A stretch of 6,391 nt of DNA from Elusimicrobiota bacterium (GTDB lineage Bacteria; Elusimicrobiota; Elusimicrobia; UBA1565; UBA9628), in the NCBI GenBank assembly GCA_023249695.1, contig JAHFCD010000145.1, positions 1-6,391 on the forward strand, read 5' to 3'. Below the pieces are notes generated by a model, which ran no database searches, had not been told where the DNA came from, and saw only the letters and a list, made by a program, of their open reading frames with translations. Within the stretch, counting starts at the first letter, position 1, and each line of letters opens with the position of its first letter. Shown one piece after another: positions 5,749 to 6,391 of the stretch. A program made the translations under genes and the position numbers.

Positions 5749-6391
5749 AAAAAATCACGCTTGCGATTCTTTTTCTCGTCTCGCCGGATGCAAGCTCCTT
5801 CGCGCTAAATCTCCCGTCTACCACGCAATTGCAGGCGCTTCAAACCCAGCTCAATGTGGTTCAATCTCTTCAGGGGAATGCCGCGAGCTTGACGCAAAGT
5901 ATCGATCATGAGAAAGGTCGAATCGACCCCAACCTGACGCAGATTTCTGCCTGGGAACAGCAACGCCAAAGTCTGGAACTTCAACAAGCAGCCCTATGCC
6001 AGACGCTGCTCGATAATACTCGGTTCGACTATGGCATTAAGCCAGCCCATTGGAGCGGCATGATTGTTTTGCCGAATGGCTTCAAAGATACTTACGCGGA
6101 CTATCGCCCGAAGTTCGGGAAGATGGAGCCGACTCGCGTAAGAAACAATCGCGCCGGTCACAGCGTCGCCATGGGATACCCCGATTCATATGCAGCGATC
6201 ACGTGGGAGAATGGCGACATCGTTATTACAATCGATGCATTCCTTTTTTCTCCCGGGTATCTGGCTGCCGTCGTCGAACATGAGACGATACACTTCGATC
6301 AGTTCACCACCCCCGGACGCGGGGACAAAATGAGCCCCCTGGCGCGGGAAAGGGAAGCCTATAACGTGATGCTCGGACCGGCTAACGCAAA
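5745..6391 (+). CDS. Secreted HExxH zinc metallopeptidase-like protein (3' end outside the window)
   Basis: 215 complete codons are open from a GTG at 5745 to the right edge. The GTG overlaps the TGA of the preceding gene (GTGA); there is no Shine-Dalgarno sequence, so translation is probably coupled. Seen: signal peptide (Lys2, Lys3, hydrophobic 4-12, likely cleavage after SFA20), a Gln/Leu-rich stretch (27-90) that looks helical or coiled-coil, then VVEHETIHFDQF at 176-187, a zinc-binding HExxH motif (His179, catalytic Glu180, His183), and EREAY at 202-206, where Glu204 or Glu202, about 20 residues on, could be the third zinc ligand as in gluzincin-like peptidases. One strand before the motif (DIVITIDAFLF, 158-168) fits the usual edge strand. 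The HExxH motif is short, so the peptidase role is probable rather than certain, and the specific family was not recognised. The start codon is not ATG, so it is easily missed. Confidence 0.8.
   Translation, partial: MKKITLAILFLVSPDASSFALNLPSTTQLQALQTQLNVVQSLQGNAASLTQSIDHEKGRIDPNLTQISAWEQQRQSLELQQAALCQTLLDNTRFDYGIKPAHWSGMIVLPNGFKDTYADYRPKFGKMEPTRVRNNRAGHSVAMGYPDSYAAITWENGDIVITIDAFLFSPGYLAAVVEHETIHFDQFTTPGRGDKMSPLAREREAYNVMLGPANA

Overview
This is bacterial DNA with compact, overlapping genes and several proteins carrying Sec-type signal peptides. No RNA gene or taxonomic marker is present, so I cannot name a phylum. The content (high-GC housekeeping-like genes beside unfamiliar secreted proteins) suits an uncultured high-GC lineage. 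Two halves differ by eye in composition: roughly 1-2880 is very GC-rich with G/C-ending codons, while roughly 2900-6391 uses many A/T-ending codons.

Layout: positions 1-2881 hold four minus-strand genes in one tight series. In transcription order they are a YahK-type zinc alcohol dehydrogenase/aldehyde reductase, an exported class-A-beta-lactamase-fold serine hydrolase, a DUF3467 protein, and the N-terminal part of CinA, which runs off the left edge. Spacings are 23 nt, then a 41-nt overlap, then a 4-nt GTGA overlap, so they are probably co-transcribed, though their known functions do not form an obvious pathway. Positions 2919-4535 hold a fifth minus-strand gene for a 538-residue, single-pass membrane-anchored protein of unknown function. 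Its start overlaps (ATGA) the end of an open frame whose last 28 residues look like a PEP-CTERM-like sorting tail; I read this as the remnant of a lost gene or a very small membrane protein.

To the right is a divergent plus-strand unit: a secreted beta-sandwich-like protein (4840-5748), then, overlapping by 4 nt and starting with GTG, a secreted HExxH metallopeptidase-like protein (5745 to the right edge). The coupled pair may act together outside the cytoplasm, for example as protease and inhibitor or partner; this is inference.

The 304-nt divergent intergenic region (4536-4839) is the most unusual part. On the plus strand it holds an 11-bp hairpin followed by a T-rich tract, shaped like an intrinsic terminator and ending 15 nt before the secreted-protein start codon. 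Just upstream are two inverted repeats that share bases and so cannot both fold. Because no plus-strand gene lies upstream in the window, the hairpin looks more like an attenuator in the mRNA leader than the end of another gene. I could not match the leader to a known riboswitch class.
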